Below, one piece after another: positions 5,339 to 7,270 of a DNA stretch of 7,270 bases. The notes below the pieces were generated by a model. That model searched no databases and was not told the DNA's origin. It saw only the letters and a program-made list of their open reading frames with translations. This DNA is from Desulfovibrio sp. (lineage in GTDB: Bacteria > Desulfobacterota > Desulfovibrionia > Desulfovibrionales > Desulfovibrionaceae), in the NCBI GenBank assembly GCA_022837365.1, contig JALHHV010000189.1, forward strand, positions 1 to 7,270, given 5' to 3'. Each line of letters begins with the position of its first letter. Position 1 is the stretch's first letter. A program made the position numbers and the translations under genes.

Positions 5339-6644
5339 CCCGGACCAGATTTTCAGTTCCGCCACGGGCACCTTCAAGGGCATGCCGGGCTACGTCTGCC
5401 TGCTGCTGACCTATCTTTTCGTCACGGTGTTCCTGTCCGTGGGGGTGAAGTTCCTGGGCGGCGACGTGCCCCGGTTCGTCAAGTCGTTCACCGTGGTCTT
5501 CTTCGTCAGCGCTGGCTGCTACGCCGTGGGCCACTACGCCGTCATCGCCGCCACCCCCAACCAGGTGGCCAAGCTGGGCATTCCGTGGGCCATGGGCCTG
5601 ACCGGCGAGGCGGGCTTCATCATCGCCCTGGTGCTGGGCATCATCGTCGGCAACTTCACCCCCGGCCTCGCGGCCGAGCTGAAGGAAGCCCTGCGCCCGG
5701 AAATGTACATCAAGATCGCCATCGTCATCCTGGGCGCGGAACTGGGCGTGAAGGCCGTGGACGCCCTGGGCCTGGCCTCTTCGGTCATCTTCCGGGGCCT
5801 GTGCGCCATCGTCGAAGCCTACCTGATCTACTGGGCCCTCGTGTACTACGTGGCCAGAAAGCACTTCAAGTTCAGCCGCGAATGGTCGGCCCCGCTGGCC
5901 TCGGGCATCTCCATCTGCGGCGTGTCGGCGGCCATCGCCACCGGCGGCGCCACCCGCGCCCGCCCCGTGGTGCCCATCATGGTGTCGTCGCTGGTGGTGG
6001 TGTTCACCTGCATCGAAATGCTCATCCTGCCCTTCGTGGCGCAGTGGGGCCTGTCGTCCGAGCCCATGGTGGCCGGGGCCTGGATGGGCCTGGCCGTCAA
6101 GAGCGACGGCGGCGCCATCGCCTCCGGCGCCATCACCGACGCCCTGATCCGCGCCAAGCTGGTGGCCGACACCGGCATCCAGTACCAGGAAGGCTGGATC
6201 ACCATGGCCGCCACCACCATCAAGATCTTCATCGACGTGTTCATCGGCATCTGGTCGTTCATCCTGGCCATGGTCTGGAGCGCGTTCATCGACCGCAAGC
6301 CGGGCGAGCGCATGAAGTTCAGCGAAGTGCTCGACCGCTTCCCCCGCTTCGTGCTGGGCTACGTGATCACCTTCCTGATCATGCTGGGCCTGTGCGCCAG
6401 CGGGCCGGAACTGCTGAAGTTCGGCAAGGCCACCATCGCGGGCACCAACACCTTCCGCGGCCTGTTCTTCCTGATGACCTTCTTCACCATCGGCCTCGTC
6501 TCCAACTTCAAGAAGCTGTGGGCCGAAGGCATCGGCCGCCTGGCCGCCGTGTACGTGGTGTGCCTGTTCGGGTTCATCATCTGGATCGGCCTGTTCATCT
6601 CGTGGCTGTTCTTCCATGGCGTCATGCCGCCCGTGGCTTCCTAG
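5316..6644 (+). CDS. YeiH-family membrane transporter ('putative sulfate exporter'), body of a probably frameshifted gene
   Basis: This 442-residue frame is a polytopic inner-membrane protein with about ten helices, among them 25-48, 57-79, 96-114, 129-148, 155-180, 194-213, 217-242, 301-325, 342-362, 382-396 and 409-434. The segment GISICGVSAAIATGG (197-211), with a Cys-Gly in a small-residue half helix, is the hallmark of the conserved-hypothetical-698 family (E. coli YeiH), as are WMGLAVKSDGGAIASGAI (256-273) and the helical repeat around them. The substrate is unproven; sulfate or sulfonate-related anions are the usual database guess. It is about 100 residues longer than E. coli YeiH, like other delta-proteobacterial members. 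The GTG at 5316 has no ribosome binding site; the true start is probably the ATG at 5237 in another frame, so the intact protein should have about 470 residues. The stop codon overlaps the inverted-repeat element at 6643. Confidence 0.85.
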   Translation: MKTNVWVSPDQIFSSATGTFKGMPGYVCLLLTYLFVTVFLSVGVKFLGGDVPRFVKSFTVVFFVSAGCYAVGHYAVIAATPNQVAKLGIPWAMGLTGEAGFIIALVLGIIVGNFTPGLAAELKEALRPEMYIKIAIVILGAELGVKAVDALGLASSVIFRGLCAIVEAYLIYWALVYYVARKHFKFSREWSAPLASGISICGVSAAIATGGATRARPVVPIMVSSLVVVFTCIEMLILPFVAQWGLSSEPMVAGAWMGLAVKSDGGAIASGAITDALIRAKLVADTGIQYQEGWITMAATTIKIFIDVFIGIWSFILAMVWSAFIDRKPGERMKFSEVLDRFPRFVLGYVITFLIMLGLCASGPELLKFGKATIAGTNTFRGLFFLMTFFTIGLVSNFKKLWAEGIGRLAAVYVVCLFGFIIWIGLFISWLFFHGVMPPVAS

Positions 6645-6788
6645 GGGCTTTTCTAAATAGTCCTTTCGCCCGTTGGCTTCGTCAAACTTCGCCTGCCATC
6701 TCGGTCAAATACGAGAAGAGTATATTCCCTCATGGCAGGCTCGTTTTCCTTGCCAACGAACGAAAATCCTTATTTAGAAGCAGCCCCT
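6643..6788. repeat. 146-bp imperfect inverted-repeat element (MITE-like or palindromic intergenic repeat)
   Basis: The two halves are extended inverted copies. Matching blocks from the ends inward are AGGGGCT/AGCCCCT (6643-6649, 6782-6788), TTCTAAATA/TATTTAGAA (6651-6659, 6771-6779), CGTTGGC/GCCAACG (6671-6677, 6752-6758) and GCCTGCCAT/ATGGCAGGC (6691-6699, 6732-6740). A central spacer of about 32 bases carries CTCG/CGAG. The element is richer in A and T than its surroundings and has no coding content. It starts inside the transporter stop codon. I see no clear target-site duplication. It could be a non-autonomous mobile element, a degenerate palindromic repeat, or an RNA structure between two operon genes. 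Confidence 0.6.
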
Positions 6789-6822
6789 GACGATAGCCAG
6801 AAGCAACGATTCCGACTTGTTG

Positions 6823-6839
6823 GCCGCGCCCGGCGCGGC
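6823..6839. repeat. 17-bp GC palindrome before the 57-aa membrane protein
   Basis: GCCGCGCC - C - GGCGCGGC is a perfect 8-1-8 palindrome ending 8 bases before the AAGGAG of the next gene. It could be a repressor site or a leader hairpin limiting access to the ribosome binding site. Such GC palindromes also arise by chance in GC-rich DNA. Confidence 0.35.
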
Positions 6840-6860
6840 ATACGCACAAGGAGCTTGACC

Positions 6861-7034
6861 ATGCAGCTTGAAGAAAACAAGATCGCCGAGGAAATCCAGA
6901 AGATGGAGTACGAGCCGCTTCTGCCCGTGGAAAAGAAGCTCATCGCCTGGAGCCTGACCATCGGGGTGGTTTCCCTGGTGGTGCTCTACTGGGTGAGCGC
7001 CGTCTTCTTCCCCGCCGCCCACGGCGCCGCCTAA
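6861..7034 (+). CDS. Small single-pass membrane protein (57 aa), unknown function
   Basis: I do not recognise a named family. The product starts MQLEENKIAEEIQKMEYEPL: a charged amphipathic helix (2-16), a short linker (LLPVEKK), and one membrane helix (28-50, IAWSLTIGVVSLVVLYWVSAVFF), ending PAAHGAA. The lysines just before the helix predict a cytoplasmic N-terminus. The ATG at 6861 has AAGGAG at 6848-6853 with a 7-base spacer, so the longer in-frame ATG at 6732, inside the inverted-repeat element, is rejected. It lies 216 bases downstream of the YeiH-family gene on the same strand and is probably transcribed with it. A small accessory subunit of the transporter is a reasonable guess, but only position supports it. 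Confidence 0.82.
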   Translation: MQLEENKIAEEIQKMEYEPLLPVEKKLIAWSLTIGVVSLVVLYWVSAVFFPAAHGAA

Positions 7035-7046
7035 CCGCCATCCCCC

Positions 7047-7110
7047 CTCCCGCCGCGCTCCGCGTCCGCCCGTCAGGTAGTCGGGAAGTCGGGCCGGAGC
7101 GCGGCGGGGG
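7047..7110 (+). other. Long GC-rich stem-loop between the small membrane protein and the sensor gene
   Basis: CCCGCCGCGCTCCG (7049-7062) and CGGAGCGCGGCGGG (7095-7108) form a perfect 14-bp stem, extended by a T:G and a C:G pair to 7047/7110. The 32-base loop can form an inner GCCCG/CGGGC stem (7068-7072, 7090-7094). No T-run follows, so it is not a canonical intrinsic terminator; it may pause polymerase or protect the upstream mRNA end. It ends 14 bases before the next ATG. Confidence 0.55.
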
Positions 7111-7124
7111 CATCGGAACACCGC

Positions 7125-7270
7125 ATGTCGCACCCCCTTCACGGCAAGATCCAGCACAAGTTCCTTCTGGGCCTTGCATGCATCTTCCTGCTGCTGGGGG
7201 GAGTGTTCCTCTTTTCGCTCAACCTGCACCTGCGCGAGATGCTGCACATCGAGGCCGAGGCCAAGGCGGA
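7125..7270 (+). CDS. Membrane sensor protein, N-terminus only (probably DUF3365-type sensor kinase), runs off right edge
   Basis: The visible 48 codons start MSHPLHGKIQHKFLLGLACI. There is a short basic cytoplasmic start (KIQHKF), one membrane helix at about 13-31 (LLGLACIFLLLGGVFLFSL), then a helix leading into the periplasm (HLREMLHIEAEAKA). This beginning resembles Desulfovibrio signalling proteins in which a periplasmic Tll0287-like (DUF3365) sensor domain follows the first helix, often in front of HAMP, PAS and histidine kinase domains. None of those domains is in the window, so the class is a guess from the N-terminal pattern. The start has only a weak GGA 7 bases upstream, and no other start codon is in frame nearby. 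It may belong to the same transcription unit as the transporter genes, or be separated from them by the hairpin at 7047-7110. Confidence 0.6.
   Translation, partial: MSHPLHGKIQHKFLLGLACIFLLLGGVFLFSLNLHLREMLHIEAEAKA

Noticed and set aside
4874..5383. 169-codon minus-strand frame in the gap before the transporter, including an ATG near 5120
   Set aside because: It runs through the perfect hairpins, is Arg/Pro/Gly-rich, and has no ribosome binding site or recognisable motif.
5313..6617. 434-codon minus-strand frame opposite the transporter
   Set aside because: Extreme Asp/Gly/His/Gln composition without domains; a shadow of the transporter's codon bias.
5585..6790. 401-codon plus-strand frame overlapping the transporter
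   Set aside because: Arg/His/Pro/Gly-rich shadow in another frame, running through the inverted-repeat element; no ribosome binding site.

Overview
The window looks like chromosome from a GC-rich sulfate-reducing delta-proteobacterium of the Desulfovibrio / Nitratidesulfovibrio type. This is inferred from gene content (rubrerythrin, an arsRM pair, a long YeiH-family transporter, a sensor that looks like the DUF3365 type), third-position GC bias and regular AAGGAG ribosome binding sites. No database search was possible. Genes are on both strands and there is no phage, IS transposase or CRISPR array.

Left part, minus strand (1-3391): the start of a universal stress protein runs off the left edge (1-290). 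Next is asnS, asparaginyl-tRNA synthetase (536-1942), with a clear intrinsic terminator. Upstream of it lies a compact arsenic operon, arsR-arsM (3356 to 2129). Its only visible promoter carries a 24-bp palindrome exactly between the -35 and -10 boxes and predicts an almost leaderless arsR mRNA. ArsR would sense As(III) and release the promoter; ArsM would methylate arsenite.

Middle (3392-5236): a 57-aa winged-helix protein on the plus strand (3644-3817), whose -10 box is covered by a perfect 19-bp palindrome, ends at a strong terminator. A tRNA-Ala(GGC) with the diagnostic G3:U70 pair follows (3989-4064), converging on a minus-strand rubrerythrin (4138-4746) involved in peroxide defence. The 490-bp gap between rubrerythrin and the next gene holds several inverted repeats, including a 19-bp perfect stem with a U-tract that has no obvious upstream gene.

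Right part, plus strand (5237-7270): a YeiH-family ('putative sulfate exporter') membrane protein is split. A well-initiated 33-aa N-terminal piece (5237-5338) is out of frame with the 442-codon body (5316-6644), suggesting a small indel. Starting at its stop codon is a 146-bp imperfect inverted-repeat element (6643-6788) resembling a MITE or palindromic intergenic repeat. It is followed by a 57-aa single-pass membrane protein (6861-7034), a long GC-rich hairpin, and the N-terminus of a membrane sensor protein that runs off the right edge (7125-7270).

The points most worth checking are the split transporter, the inverted-repeat element, and the two promoter-embedded operators. I see no clearly new multi-gene system.
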